Source of the DNA: JBAOHV01 sp037045265 | GTDB lineage: Bacteria; Actinomycetota; Acidimicrobiia; Acidimicrobiales; Microtrichaceae | NCBI GenBank assembly: GCA_037045265.1 | Contig: JBAOHV010000004.1 | Location: 248,001 to 312,000, forward strand | Direction of reading: 5' to 3' | Length of the DNA stretch: 64,000 bases | Shown here: positions 1 to 9,323 of the stretch, piece by piece | Position numbering within the stretch: position 1 is the first letter of the stretch | Layout of the letters: each line of letters starts with the position of its first letter | Made by a program: the position numbers and the translations under genes | The notes under the pieces: generated by a model | The model's input: the letters and a program-made list of their open reading frames with translations, nothing else | Databases searched by the model: none | What the model was told of the DNA's origin: nothing

Positions 1-1263
1 GGAGCGTGCGAACAGACCGGCCGTGGCGCCGAGCGCACCGGCCCACGCGGCGTCGCTCACTGCGAGGTGGAACCTGTCCTTGCCCACGAGCCTGGACAGC
101 AGCGTCGCCCATGCGCCGACCACGGCGTCGACCGCGAGTCCGTCCGGTACGTCCAGCGCCGTACGTTCGTGGCGGGCGACATGGTCGGCGGTCGGGGTCC
201 TGGCCCAGGGCAGCTCCACGGGCTCGAGCGAGTGGAGCTGGCGCTCGTACAGGGACTCCGCTCGAGCCGCCTGCGCTGCCAGAGAAACCAGCGCCTCGCC
301 CGTCCTCGGGTCGAGGCTCGACAGCACGCGACCCGGCCGCAGGTCGTGGGCCTCGATCGCCTGGGTCAGGTCGAGAGCCCCACCCCTGGCGGTGGCGACC
401 GCGGTTATGGCCAGCGCGCCCTCGCCGCATGCGACGACGACTGCATCGGGGTCGCTCGAGATGATCGTGCCGGACACACCTGCCACGTCACGCACCTCGG
501 CAGAGACGACCGTCACCGTCCCGTCGCTGCTCGACAGGTCGCCGACGACGAGCTTGGGTGTGCACACCGTGTTCGGGTACGGACCGAAGCTCAGGGCCCG
601 CACCAGTCGGTCGAGTTCCGCCGCGGGTCGCGAGAAGTCCAGTATGCCGAAAGCGTCGGGGCGGTCATGACGACTGAAGGTGCGCCGCTGGATCGAGGTG
701 TCCTGGGGCCGCCCGGTGACATCACCGGAGACCAGCAGGTCGATGAGCTCCTGGAAGGAGTCGATCGCGGCCTCGAAGTTGCGCGTGTTGAGCGACAGCG
801 AGGTCTCCTCGTCGGCCACGTCGAAGCGACGCTCGACGAGGACGTCGCCCTCATCGATGCCTGCGGTGACGAGGTGCCAGGTGATGCCGTAGGTGGGCGC
901 GCCGTCGATCAGCGCCCACACAGGAGCGTTCAGGCCTCCGTAGGCGGGCAACAGGCCGTCGTGGAAGTTGACAGAACCCCGTTCGGGTATCGACAGGACG
1001 CTGTCGGGCAGCAGCTTCAGGTGAGTGATGGCGAGCAGCCAGTCGAAGCTGTGCCGCGACAGCTGCTGCTCCCACTCGGCGGTGGGCCCCGACGCGTCGA
1101 ACCAGGCCAGGTCCTTGGAACGAGCCCATTCGCCGACCTTGGGGGTGCCGGCGGCGACCACGGTGACCTCGTGGCCGGCAGCCAGCAGGGCCTCTCCACA
1201 CTCGACGAGCAGGCTGTCTGCACCAACGAGTGCGCACCGGAGGCGCTGATCTGTAGTGGTCAT
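1..1263 (-). CDS. NRPS-like synthetase with N-terminal formyltransferase domain (5' part only)
   Basis: The frame starts at an ATG (1263) and is open for 421 codons to the window edge, so the 3' part is missing. Residues 1-240 look like a formyltransferase: N99 and H101 in NFHDGLLPAYGG and D137 in AGIDEGD match the family's Asn-His-Asp catalytic set. From about residue 325, phrases such as ESLYERQLHSLEPVELPWA and VVGAWATLLSRLVG resemble the start of a condensation domain. Formyltransferase-first synthetases such as linear gramicidin synthetase LgrA formylate the starter amino acid. The product here is unknown. The gene is divergent from a flippase, so a formylated peptide or peptide-modified glycan is possible. 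A stand-alone sugar N-formyltransferase is less likely given the downstream homology and length. Confidence 0.7.
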   Translation of the reverse strand, partial: MTTTDQRLRCALVGADSLLVECGEALLAAGHEVTVVAAGTPKVGEWARSKDLAWFDASGPTAEWEQQLSRHSFDWLLAITHLKLLPDSVLSIPERGSVNFHDGLLPAYGGLNAPVWALIDGAPTYGITWHLVTAGIDEGDVLVERRFDVADEETSLSLNTRNFEAAIDSFQELIDLLVSGDVTGRPQDTSIQRRTFSRHDRPDAFGILDFSRPAAELDRLVRALSFGPYPNTVCTPKLVVGDLSSSDGTVTVVSAEVRDVAGVSGTIISSDPDAVVVACGEGALAITAVATARGGALDLTQAIEAHDLRPGRVLSSLDPRTGEALVSLAAQAARAESLYERQLHSLEPVELPWARTPTADHVARHERTALDVPDGLAVDAVVGAWATLLSRLVGKDRFHLAVSDAAWAGALGATAGLFARS

Positions 1264-1457
1264 CGTTTCTTCCTCACGATCGGACGGACGGCACCAGGAA
1301 GCGCCTGGGGTGGGTTCGCCGACGAACGCGATCGTAACGCTGCTTCGACTGCTACCACAGGGCCCTATCGGTCACAGCAGGCCGAACATGAGCGGGTGGC
1401 CGTGGGTCACAGGGCAGGCTGCACACCGAACTGGGCCGCGACGACAAGAATGCGTCG

Positions 1458-2759
1458 GTGCGCATGACCTTCGAGGCACTGAAGAAGCTCCGACAGAGCG
1501 GGCTCGTAGGCGAGTCCTCGTGGGGGCTCGGGCTCGAGGTGACCGCCCTTCTCGGCACGATCCTGTCGTTCATGTTCCTCGGGCGATCATTGGGACCCGA
1601 GGGCTATGGCGGCTATGCGTCGCTCTACGCGATCGTCGGCCCTCTGGTGACACTCGCCGCTTCGGGGGTGACGCTGTCGCTGCTCCAGCACGTGATGCGC
1701 GACGGCGAGCCGCTGGAACGAACCGCCAGGTCGTGCCTGACCTTGGGCCTGGGCCTGGGGATCGCCCTGACCGGGATCGGCTTCGGTTTCGCCTTGTGGA
1801 TAATCGAGACCCTCTCGATGGCGGCGATCCTGTCGATACTCCTGACCGAGTTCGTCACCATGCCGGTGCTCAACCTGGCCGCCGCGACGGTGCAGGCTAC
1901 GACCGGGTTCGGCGGCGCGGCGAGGATCCGCATATTCGTGATGGTCGCCCGGATCGTGGTGCTCGTAGCCCTGTTCGCCACCTCGTCGCTGACCGTCGAG
2001 TCGTTCGGTGTATCGATGCTGTCGATCTCGACGATCTCAGGGATCTTCTTCCTCCACGTCGTCGGAAAGGAGCACGGATTCGCTTTCGTACCGGGTCGGG
2101 TTCTGTGGCCCCATGTGAAGTCGAACCTCTCCTACTCGGGCGGGATCTCCGCCGACTCCCTGGGCAACGACGGCGACAAGCTCGTGCTCGCCGCCAACCA
2201 GATGGTGGTCGAGACGGGCCTCTACTCCGCTGCCTACAGAGTCGTGCAGATGGGGCTGGTCCCGGTCGGGAGCGTCATCCAGGCGACCCATGGCCGCTTC
2301 CTCACCCACGAGGAGGGACTGAAGGGCCAACACCTCCACCGAGCTCTGCGCTTCGCCGCGGCAGGCGCCGCATACGGCGTGGTGTTCGCCGCTGGGATCA
2401 TCCTCTTCGCACCTCTCCTGACGATCGTCCTCGGTGACGAGTTCGAAGGCTCGATCCAGATAGTTCGCTGGCTCTCACCGCTCGTGCTGCTGCGTGCGGT
2501 GGGCAGCTGCTCGATAAACGGGCTCATGGGCTTGTCCAAGGTCACGGCCCGGACGATCCTGCTGGCCGTCAACGCTGCGATGGCCATGGCGCTCTACATC
2601 GTTCTCATTCCGATCCACGGCTGGAAGGGCGCCGTGGCAGGCACGCTCATCGGGGAGTTCACATCGGTGCTGATGACATGGGGCGCACTGATCCACTACC
2701 AACGTGTCGCCGACCGCTCCATCGACGAGACCCACCGCCCATCAGCGACCGCTCCCTGA
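1458..2759 (+). CDS. Polysaccharide flippase (Wzx/MATE-like membrane protein)
   Basis: 433 residues with about 12 to 14 hydrophobic helices, the size of oligosaccharide flippases of the polysaccharide biosynthesis protein family. Family-like phrases include the early FLGRSLGPEGYGGYASLYAI and the central GNDGDKLVLAANQM. It would move lipid-linked glycan units across the membrane, in keeping with the glycosyltransferases that follow. The start is GTG (1458) or the in-frame ATG two codons later. The 194 bp upstream, shared with the divergent formyltransferase gene, must hold both promoters. The substrate cannot be read from sequence. Confidence 0.82.
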   Translation: MRMTFEALKKLRQSGLVGESSWGLGLEVTALLGTILSFMFLGRSLGPEGYGGYASLYAIVGPLVTLAASGVTLSLLQHVMRDGEPLERTARSCLTLGLGLGIALTGIGFGFALWIIETLSMAAILSILLTEFVTMPVLNLAAATVQATTGFGGAARIRIFVMVARIVVLVALFATSSLTVESFGVSMLSISTISGIFFLHVVGKEHGFAFVPGRVLWPHVKSNLSYSGGISADSLGNDGDKLVLAANQMVVETGLYSAAYRVVQMGLVPVGSVIQATHGRFLTHEEGLKGQHLHRALRFAAAGAAYGVVFAAGIILFAPLLTIVLGDEFEGSIQIVRWLSPLVLLRAVGSCSINGLMGLSKVTARTILLAVNAAMAMALYIVLIPIHGWKGAVAGTLIGEFTSVLMTWGALIHYQRVADRSIDETHRPSATAP

Positions 2760-2785
2760 ACGGAGGGACTCGGGGAGCTCGACGC

Positions 2786-3583
2786 TCAGCGCGCCCCGGA
2801 CCCTCGTCGTCGTCGCTCGGCGAGCCACGCTCTGAACACGATCCCCACGAAGGCCACGTCGTCAACCAGATAGCGCCTGGCCATGCGTCGAGGATCCGAA
2901 GCCAGGCGGTGGAGCCACTCGAGACCACTGCGACGCATCCAACCCGGGGCACGGCTGGTCGCTCCTAGGTGCATCTCGGCGGATGCTCCGAGGAGCATCA
3001 CGGTCGGGGTCGGCCGGTCGATCCCGCTCCACATCCGCTCCAACCGGGCTGCCAGACGGTGGTGCTTGGGCATCGACACGCCTATCACCACGAACCGTGC
3101 GTCGACCCGACTGGACTCGTCCTCGATCGCCTTCGCCAGGTTGGCGATCGACTCGTCGTCGGACTCGTCGAACAGCGGCGGCACCAGCATCGCCGCCCCC
3201 GGATGCTGGCTGGCGAGCCCCGCTGCCACGTCGTCGGTGGCTGCCACGACAACGACCGGTGTCCGCTCCGCGGTCCAGCGGGGCCACATCTCTGCGAAGA
3301 GGTCGCTACCCGTCAGACGAGCCGGCAGCGGGTCGCCGAGGAGCCTGCTCGCCCAGACGATCGGCATTCCATCGGGCAGCACCGTCGTCGCCGAAGCCGC
3401 CACTTCGGCTTCGAGGGGGAACCGTTGGTAACGCACCAGATGATCGACGTTGGGTGTGACCACGCAGCGCCACCCCGGCTCGCGGCGATCCGCCTCGGCA
3501 TCGAGCGCGTCGGCGACGGCGGTCACACCGTCCGAGGCGACGAAGTCGAGGCCGAAAACAGTCCGGACTGGAAGCGCGTGCAC
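2786..3583 (-). CDS. WecG/TagA/CpsF family glycosyltransferase
   Basis: 265 residues with the family's landmarks in order: TPNVDHLVRYQR near residue 43, LPDGMPIVWASRLLG near 70, RLTGSDLFAEMWP near 90, the VIGVSMPKHH loop near 167, and RAPGWMRRSGLEWLHRL followed by ARRYL at the C-terminus. Relatives (WecG, TagA, CpsF) transfer a UDP-linked amino sugar or other sugar to a lipid-linked acceptor at the inner face of the membrane. The usual PK(Q/K)E motif reads PKHH here, a modest departure. The gene converges on the flippase and is divergent from the GT2 gene. Donor and acceptor are not predictable. Confidence 0.86.
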   Translation of the reverse strand: MHALPVRTVFGLDFVASDGVTAVADALDAEADRREPGWRCVVTPNVDHLVRYQRFPLEAEVAASATTVLPDGMPIVWASRLLGDPLPARLTGSDLFAEMWPRWTAERTPVVVVAATDDVAAGLASQHPGAAMLVPPLFDESDDESIANLAKAIEDESSRVDARFVVIGVSMPKHHRLAARLERMWSGIDRPTPTVMLLGASAEMHLGATSRAPGWMRRSGLEWLHRLASDPRRMARRYLVDDVAFVGIVFRAWLAERRRRGSGAR

Positions 3584-3681
3584 AGGCTCGGTGTCGATCA
3601 GAGAAGGCTACCGACGGCACGGCGCAGCGCAACCCTGCACCTACAATGCTGTGCCGGAGCTGGACGTGTGGGAGCGGGTTC

Positions 3682-4646
3682 ATGGCTGACGTCTCGATCG
3701 TGGTACCCACACGGAATCGGGCCACTCTGCTCGAACGCCTGCTCAGACAACTGGTGAGCCTTGACGCCGGACCCGAGTACCAGATCGTCGTGGTGGACGA
3801 AGGATCGTCCGACCACACTCCTGAGCTGCTGGAGCGCTACTCGAGGGACCCACGGGATAGAGGTCATTCGCAACGACCCTCCCCGCGGGCTCTCCGGCGC
3901 ACGCAACACCGGGATCGCCGCGACGGACGCGCCGTTCGTCACCTGGATCGACGACGACGACCTCACCTCGCCGGATCGGATCGCCCGCCAACTCGAGGCG
4001 CTGAGGTCAGGCCCTTGGAGATGGTCGTGTGCAGCAAGGGTCGACGTAGACGACGACCTTCAGGTGATCGGCCACGTGCGCTGCCCGACCCCGGACGGGC
4101 TCCTCGCCCAGGTCCTGGGTCGGAACGTCCTGCCATCGGCCGGACAGGGTCTCCTCGTAGAGCGCTCCCTCCTCGATGAGGTGGGCACGTTCGACGAATC
4201 GCTCGACTCAGCCGAGGACTGGGACTTCGCGATCCGCCTGGCCGAGTCGGGGCCGGGCCACATGCTCGACGAGCCTTTGGTCGGCTACCGCACCGGGTTC
4301 GCGTCCATGAGCACCGACACGGATCGGATGGAGCGAACAATCGCCCGCTGTCGTGGATCGCTACGCCGACCTGTACCGCCGCGAGGGTGTGGAGGCCGAC
4401 TGGGCCGCGATCCATCAGAGCCTTCTGGCGGCCGACCTGCTCAACTCCCCACGCCGTGCACGTAGCCGAGCGTGGCGCAGCTTCACCAGCCGCCCATCAC
4501 CGGCGGCTGCTCGGCGGTTCCTGCTCGTGTTGCTCGCTCCGGGCTGGATGAGCCGTAGGTCCGCGGCCAGACGACGAGAGCAGGTTCCGGATTCCTGGGT
4601 GCGCCAGGCACGCGGGTGGCTCGACCTCGTGGCCACCCAGGGTTGA
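3682..4646 (+). CDS. Family 2 glycosyltransferase, broken by two apparent +1 frameshifts
   Basis: The coding signal runs through all three frames. Residues VSIVVPTRNRATLLERLL and VVVDEGSSD open the GT-A fold in frame 1. After about 3845-3860 the reading moves to frame 2, with RGLSGARNTGIAAT, the metal-binding FVTWIDDDDLT and EDWDFAIRLAE. After about 4340-4352 it moves to frame 3, with VVDRYADLYRREGVEADW, to a stop at 4646. The repaired protein is about 320 residues and complete for a GT2 enzyme, which adds one sugar from a nucleotide donor. Both breaks are single extra bases, so a sequencing error is at least as likely as inactivation. Confidence 0.75.
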
Positions 4647-4718
4647 CCGGAGCGCGACCCAGGAATTTGTGCACTCAAGGGTGACAACCCGTCGTAACTT
4701 CTGTAACCTATTCGTCAT

Positions 4719-5951
4719 ATGACTAGAGGACCCGCCTCCACCACCACCTCACGCACCCGCCGCGGAGCTGTGATCGTAGGTGCGATCGTCGCCTCCGTTG
4801 CGCTCGCATCGACCGCCTGCGCGCCGCAGTCACCCGGTGCCGGAGGCAAGCCCTCCAAGCCATCCGTTGCTGCGCCGGCTGCCAAGCCGTCGGCTCCGGG
4901 AGCGGTCAAGCCAGGCGGAGGATCGGCAGATCTCACGGCGCCGACGTCGTCGTCCGTGCCCACCTCGTCGGCACCGTCGACACCATCGCAGCCGTCTACA
5001 CCGTCGGCACCGACGTCGAGCAACGGTCAGGGCATCCAGGTGGACCCAGCCACTCTCCCCACCGGTGACCCCGGCGCCAGTACTCAAGTCATCGGCCCAG
5101 CCAGATACTCCAAGTTCACAAGCGACGGCAGCGCGCAGTTCCGCACCAACTGCTTCTTCTCACACATGCGCTACGACGACCCCATCGTCGCACCCGGCCA
5201 ACCCGGCGCCAGCCACCTCCACGCCTTCTTCGGCAACACCGCCATCGACGCCAACACCACACCAGGATCAGTCGCCACCACCGGCAACTCCACCTGCGAA
5301 GGCGGCACCGCCAACCGCACCGCCTACTGGGCACCCGCCGTCATCGACACAGCCACCAACACAGCCGTCGTGTCCACCAACGACCCCCACGCACTGCAGA
5401 TCTACTACAAGACCGGCTACGACGGCGTCCGCCCAGAAACCATCCAGAACTTCCCCACCGGACTCCGCATGATCGCCGGCAACGCCCGATCCACAACCGG
5501 CCAGGAGCGCGTCACCTACTCCTGCGCCGAAGGCAACGGACCGAACATCTCCAACTCCGCTTCCTTCCCCAACTGCGCCCCCGGCCAACTCCTCGTCATG
5601 AGCATCGGGTTCCCCCAATGCTGGGACGGCATCAACCTCGACTCCCCCGACCACAAATCCCACATGGCCTACGGCGCCGGCTGGCCCGACAAGGGCTGCC
5701 CCACCAGCCACCCCGTCCCCCTCGCCCAGGTCACCCAGAACTACCGCTACCGGGTCCCCACCACCGGCATGGCCACCTGGCGCCTCGCCAGCGACATGTA
5801 CACCGGCCCCGCCGGCTACTCAGGCCACGCCGACTGGATGAACGGCTGGGACCCCACCGTCTTCCAACGCATCATCGACAACTGCTACAAGGGCGGCTAC
5901 GACTGCCAGATGAACCTCCTCGGCGACGGCCAAGCACTCACCCGCAACTGA
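4719..5951 (+). CDS. DUF1996 domain lipoprotein, copy 1
   Basis: 410 residues. The N-terminus has a basic start, a hydrophobic stretch and an acceptable lipobox at LASTAC, so a lipid-anchored exported protein is likely. A Pro/Ser/Thr-rich linker (about 45-110) follows. The rest matches DUF1996, with NCFFSHMRYDDPIVAPGQ, SHLHAFFGNT, a TCEGGTANRTAYWAPA stretch and a C-terminal YRYRV / GHADWMNGWD region. The family is common in actinobacteria and fungi and its activity is unknown; the conserved His and Asp residues suggest a hydrolase or binding fold. Most of the gene is duplicated at 10.2-11.3 kb. Codons in the DUF1996 part end in C more uniformly than in neighbours, which may mark a different origin. 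Confidence 0.82.
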   Translation: MTRGPASTTTSRTRRGAVIVGAIVASVALASTACAPQSPGAGGKPSKPSVAAPAAKPSAPGAVKPGGGSADLTAPTSSSVPTSSAPSTPSQPSTPSAPTSSNGQGIQVDPATLPTGDPGASTQVIGPARYSKFTSDGSAQFRTNCFFSHMRYDDPIVAPGQPGASHLHAFFGNTAIDANTTPGSVATTGNSTCEGGTANRTAYWAPAVIDTATNTAVVSTNDPHALQIYYKTGYDGVRPETIQNFPTGLRMIAGNARSTTGQERVTYSCAEGNGPNISNSASFPNCAPGQLLVMSIGFPQCWDGINLDSPDHKSHMAYGAGWPDKGCPTSHPVPLAQVTQNYRYRVPTTGMATWRLASDMYTGPAGYSGHADWMNGWDPTVFQRIIDNCYKGGYDCQMNLLGDGQALTRN

Positions 5952-6011
5952 CCCCACCCACAAACCACCCGAACCGCAACGGCCGACACCCCACAAAGGT
6001 GTCGGCCGTTG
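4951..6011 (+). repeat. 1061-bp direct repeat, copy A
   Basis: This block is identical to 10243-11303 except for one base that I found (C at 5282, A at 10574, a silent Thr codon change). It covers the linker and DUF1996 domain of the first lipoprotein gene plus the downstream hairpin. The flanks diverge at once on both sides. A constant offset of 5292 bp joins the copies, and both point the same way. Confidence 0.97.
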
Positions 6012-6013
6012 CG
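5975..6013 (+). terminator. Hairpin terminator candidate after DUF1996 copy 1
   Basis: A perfect 14-bp stem (CAACGGCCGACACC at 5977-5990 against 5998-6011) with a 7-base loop, extended by two more pairs to 5975 and 6013. It starts 24 bases after the stop codon. No U tract follows, which is usual for high-GC actinobacterial terminators. The last two pairs lie outside the duplicated block and are absent from copy B. Confidence 0.7.
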
Positions 6014-6060
6014 CGCACACACCCGAACCCCCACCCACCACCGATCAGACCGGTGAGCGG

Positions 6061-7266
6061 TCAGCCAGCCGCGGCGAAGAGCGCCTCCAGCTTTGCCGCC
6101 TCGACCGACGCGTCGTGCTGGTGGAGGACCCGCGCCCTGCCGACCCGCCCCATCTCGTCGAGGCTGGCGGGAGCAGCGTCGAGCACCTCTTCGAGAGCTG
6201 CTTCCAGGGCATCGACGGACCCGGCCGGCACGATCCAGCCACATCCTCCGTCCACCAGCTCCGGAACACCGGCGATCGCGGTCGTCACCACTGCACGAGA
6301 CAGGGCGAGCGCTTCCATCAGGGCGACGGGCAGACCCTCCGCGAAGCTCGGGAGCACGACCGCACGCGCATCGAGGATCTCGCTACGCACCTGCTCGTTG
6401 TCGATCCAGCCTGTGATGCTCACGTTCTGCGAGATACCCGAGCGAGCGATTGCCGCCTCCAGCTCGGCGCGCATCGGCCCTTCTCCTGCCATCACCACAT
6501 GGATGGAGCGCCCGCCACGCACGAGCCGCTCGACTGCTTCCAACAGAACATGCTGGCCCTTCTGCTCCCCGAGGCGACCGACGCAGACGAGTCGCTCCAC
6601 GTCGGGGGTGGGCGTCGGCTCGATCGCGAGGAACGAAGCATCGAGCCCACAGCGCACCACTTGGACCTTCGGCCAGTCGGCCCTGTCGCACCAGCGGTAG
6701 AGCTGACTCCTCCCGAAGCTGCTGATTGCCACGACGAAGGCCGAGCCTTGGACCTTCTCACGGAGTCCCAATGCTCTCGGACTGTCGAACTCCTCCGGTC
6801 CGTGAACGGTGAAGCTGTATGTGGGACCACCGAGGGTGCGGACCAGGAGCGCGACTGCTGGACCATTGGTACCGAAATGGCAGTGGACGTGATCGATCTC
6901 GTCCTGGGAGAACCAACGGCGCAGAACGCACGCCTCTGCCAGATAGACGAGGTGGACACCGATCCCGCGCTCGCTCCTGCGACCGAGGCCGATGGCGCGA
7001 CCAGCAGCCCGGGCGAACCTGACCGGGTCGGTGACCATCGCCGCAAGCGTCGCCCTGGCCAGCCCGAGCGTGGAACGCCCGCCATGGAGCACCGATCTGG
7101 TGCGCTTCGCCTCGTCGATGTCCGCTCCGTCGACCACTTCGGCGGCACCTGATCTGATGCTGTACCGATGGATCGGCTGACCGAGGGCTTCGAGGGCTCT
7201 GATCTCCCGCCGGATGAAGGTCTGACTGGGCATCGGATACTGGTTGACCAGGTAGGCGACTTCCAT
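6061..7266 (-). CDS. GT4 family glycosyltransferase
   Basis: 401 residues. The N-terminal Rossmann domain begins MEVAYLVNQYPMPSQTFIRRE. The C-terminal donor domain has LVCVGRLGEQKGQHVLLEA, the GEGPMRAELE loop, and the EX7E-type region FAEGLPVALMEALALSRAVV followed by AGVPELV. This is the GT-B fold of GT4 retaining transferases. The ATG at 7266 fits the conserved start; it lies two bases after the stop of the O-antigen-ligase gene, so the two form an operon. Its role is likely addition of one sugar in the local exopolysaccharide pathway. The exact donor is unknown. Confidence 0.9.
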   Translation of the reverse strand: MEVAYLVNQYPMPSQTFIRREIRALEALGQPIHRYSIRSGAAEVVDGADIDEAKRTRSVLHGGRSTLGLARATLAAMVTDPVRFARAAGRAIGLGRRSERGIGVHLVYLAEACVLRRWFSQDEIDHVHCHFGTNGPAVALLVRTLGGPTYSFTVHGPEEFDSPRALGLREKVQGSAFVVAISSFGRSQLYRWCDRADWPKVQVVRCGLDASFLAIEPTPTPDVERLVCVGRLGEQKGQHVLLEAVERLVRGGRSIHVVMAGEGPMRAELEAAIARSGISQNVSITGWIDNEQVRSEILDARAVVLPSFAEGLPVALMEALALSRAVVTTAIAGVPELVDGGCGWIVPAGSVDALEAALEEVLDAAPASLDEMGRVGRARVLHQHDASVEAAKLEALFAAAG

Positions 7267-7268
7267 TC

Positions 7269-8574
7269 TTACGCTCCAGCGGCCGAACGGAGGCCGAACA
7301 CCGTGGCAGGGGGCCGGCGGGTTCGGTCTCTCACCGGCTTCGACACCTCGGCGTCGAGCCGGGCCAGGACCGACCACAGGATCACCAGATAGCCGAAATA
7401 GGCCCCGTTCAATAGGGGCTCCGCCAGCGACATGACCAGCAGCGATGTGAGCGCCATCACACCCCACAGACCATAAGGACGGGTCTCCGAGTGGCGGTTC
7501 AGGCGAAGCGCTCGACGGAGGATGTCGACCAGGAACACCCCCAACAGCAGGAATCCGACCAAGCCGAGGTCGAGGAGGACCTTCAGCGGTCCGTTGTGGG
7601 TGTGGGCCGCCTCGAATCCGATCTCGTGCCACAGCTGCATGGTCAGGACTGTGGGAACCTCGGTGAACACGCCTGCATAGCCGTATCCCTGGAGCGGTCG
7701 TTCTGCGACTGCACCCACGGTCGCACCCCAGATGAGAGTCCGGCCCGAGAACGTCAGATCCTTGTTGTACACCTCGAGCAAAACCGGGACCAGGCGGAAC
7801 GCGCTCAGCAACGCCCCGAGCACCGAGGCCAGGGAGGCGGCGAACAGGAGTCGCCGATCGCGTTGGCTCCGGCCCCGGCCGATTGCGAGGATCCAGAACC
7901 AGACGAACGAGATCGCCAGGAGCCCACTGGCGGTGGTGGCAGAGCGTGTCGCCACCGCAGTTGCAACGAGCCCGACGACGATCGTGCGACGCCACCTCCC
8001 GCGGTACAGGCCCAGGACCATGGCCAAGGTGAGCACCGCGAAGATGCCGAGGAGGTTCTTGTGTCCGAACGTGCCACGGAACGCCGTGTCGACCGATCCG
8101 TCCTCAGCGATCAGCGCGCCGCGATGTTGGCAGCAGCAACGAGATCGCCAGGCTCCAACCGCACAGGACCAGCGACATCGTCAGCAAGGTACGGGCGGCG
8201 ATCCTCGGTGCGATCGTCCCGACAACCCCCATGGTCACTGCCGCAGGGATGAGCTCGTAGCGCGAGGAGAGGATCGTGGACGCCCGGTCATCACTCCACA
8301 CCACGCTCAGCAGACCCCACGACACGAATCCGAGAAGTGCCATGCTGACCGGCATCACGCGTAGGCGCTCAGTCGGGGTGATCAGGAGCACACAGACTCC
8401 GAACACCGAGACCAGGAAGGTCGGGATCGAGAGCTGATAGCCGATCAGTGCCTCGAACGGAGCGAGGACCACCAGTAGGTACAACACGAGGTAGAGCGGC
8501 GCGGCCATGTCCACGATCGGTCCCCGGCGGTGTGTGGATTCGAACGCTGAGCGCCGCGCAGGGCGCTGGGCCAT
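7269..8574 (-). CDS. O-antigen ligase / Wzy-type polymerase, one apparent +1 frameshift
   Basis: The 5' part (8574 to about 8130) encodes hydrophobic helices starting MAQRPARRSAFES. The 3' part (about 8117 to 7269) continues in another frame with FRGTFGHKNLLGIFAVLTLA, the hallmark of the Wzy_C / O-antigen ligase family, and a periplasmic-loop phrase HTHNGPLKVLLDLGLVG. Removing one base near 8117-8136 joins them into about 434 residues, a normal length. It would polymerise or ligate glycan chains at the outer face of the membrane. The ATG lies one base past the stop of the gene at 8576, and the stop is two bases before the GT4 start. A sequencing indel is likely. Confidence 0.78.
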
Positions 8575-8575
8575 C

Positions 8576-9253
8576 TCAGCCCGCACGCTGTGCCCCCACG
8601 GCAACCAGCGCGGGTTCGAGCTGGTCCGCGTCGCCCGACAGCCTGATGTTCCACCGGCCGAGAACCCAGCTCGGTCCGTCACCAGCGACCAGAGCTGCTG
8701 CGTCGCGCTGAGCCTCGGTCCCGTACTCGGCCACGATCAGCTCCCCCGTCGGCGCTGCGCCCGGACAGCCGGGGGGTCCGATCTTGTAGGTGAACTCGAA
8801 AAGCGCCCCTGGTTCACCGCCGTTGAGATCCGTCGCGACCGCACATGTCCCGAAGCCCCCCGCAGATATCAGTTGCCACAGCTCGGCATAGCGCCTCGGT
8901 TCGAAGAGCGCGTCGAGGTCGACGGAATCGACCCCCGCCGCATCCTCCAGTTCGAACGGCGGATACGGCCAGCCACAATCCGCATCGACCATCTCATCGG
9001 CCATGGCCGGGTTCCACATCTTCATCTGATGGCCTGCGTGCACGTCGTCGCACCCGCCACCGCCACCCGTCGCCGTGGTCGTGGTCGTGGTCGTGGTCGC
9101 ATCGGATGGTGCGGAGGAAGTGACCGATCCGGATCGTGACACGTCCTCTTCACCGCTCGAGCCGCCACGGACGACCACCACTATCGCAACGATGCCGACC
9201 AGAACTCCGACCGTGACCAACACAGCGGATCTGACGGCTCTGCGATCTTCCAC
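8576..9253 (-). CDS. Unknown membrane-anchored extracytoplasmic protein with Thr-rich linker
   Basis: 225 residues. One N-terminal transmembrane segment (about 9-28, AVLVTVGVLVGIVAIVVVV) is followed by an acidic Ser/Thr-rich linker with an eight-Thr run and a Gly run. The rest is a globular domain of about 150 residues with four cysteines (in GCDDVHAG, DCGWPYPPFEL, GTCAV and PPGCPG) that could form two disulfides. The short HAGHQMKMWN segment is rich in His and Met and might bind metal, but this is only a guess. I do not recognise the family. It is first in the operon with the ligase and GT4, so a role at the cell surface is plausible. Confidence 0.6.
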   Translation of the reverse strand: MEDRRAVRSAVLVTVGVLVGIVAIVVVVRGGSSGEEDVSRSGSVTSSAPSDATTTTTTTTATGGGGGCDDVHAGHQMKMWNPAMADEMVDADCGWPYPPFELEDAAGVDSVDLDALFEPRRYAELWQLISAGGFGTCAVATDLNGGEPGALFEFTYKIGPPGCPGAAPTGELIVAEYGTEAQRDAAALVAGDGPSWVLGRWNIRLSGDADQLEPALVAVGAQRAG

Positions 9254-9323
9254 GACTTCAGCGTATCGCCGGGCCTGCCCGCCTCACTCACTCGACCGCT
9301 GACGACCGATATGCTCTCGCTGC

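Noticed and set aside
1..1467. Long plus-strand frames at the window start
   Set aside because: They are antisense shadows of the formyltransferase gene, whose motifs read clearly on the minus strand.
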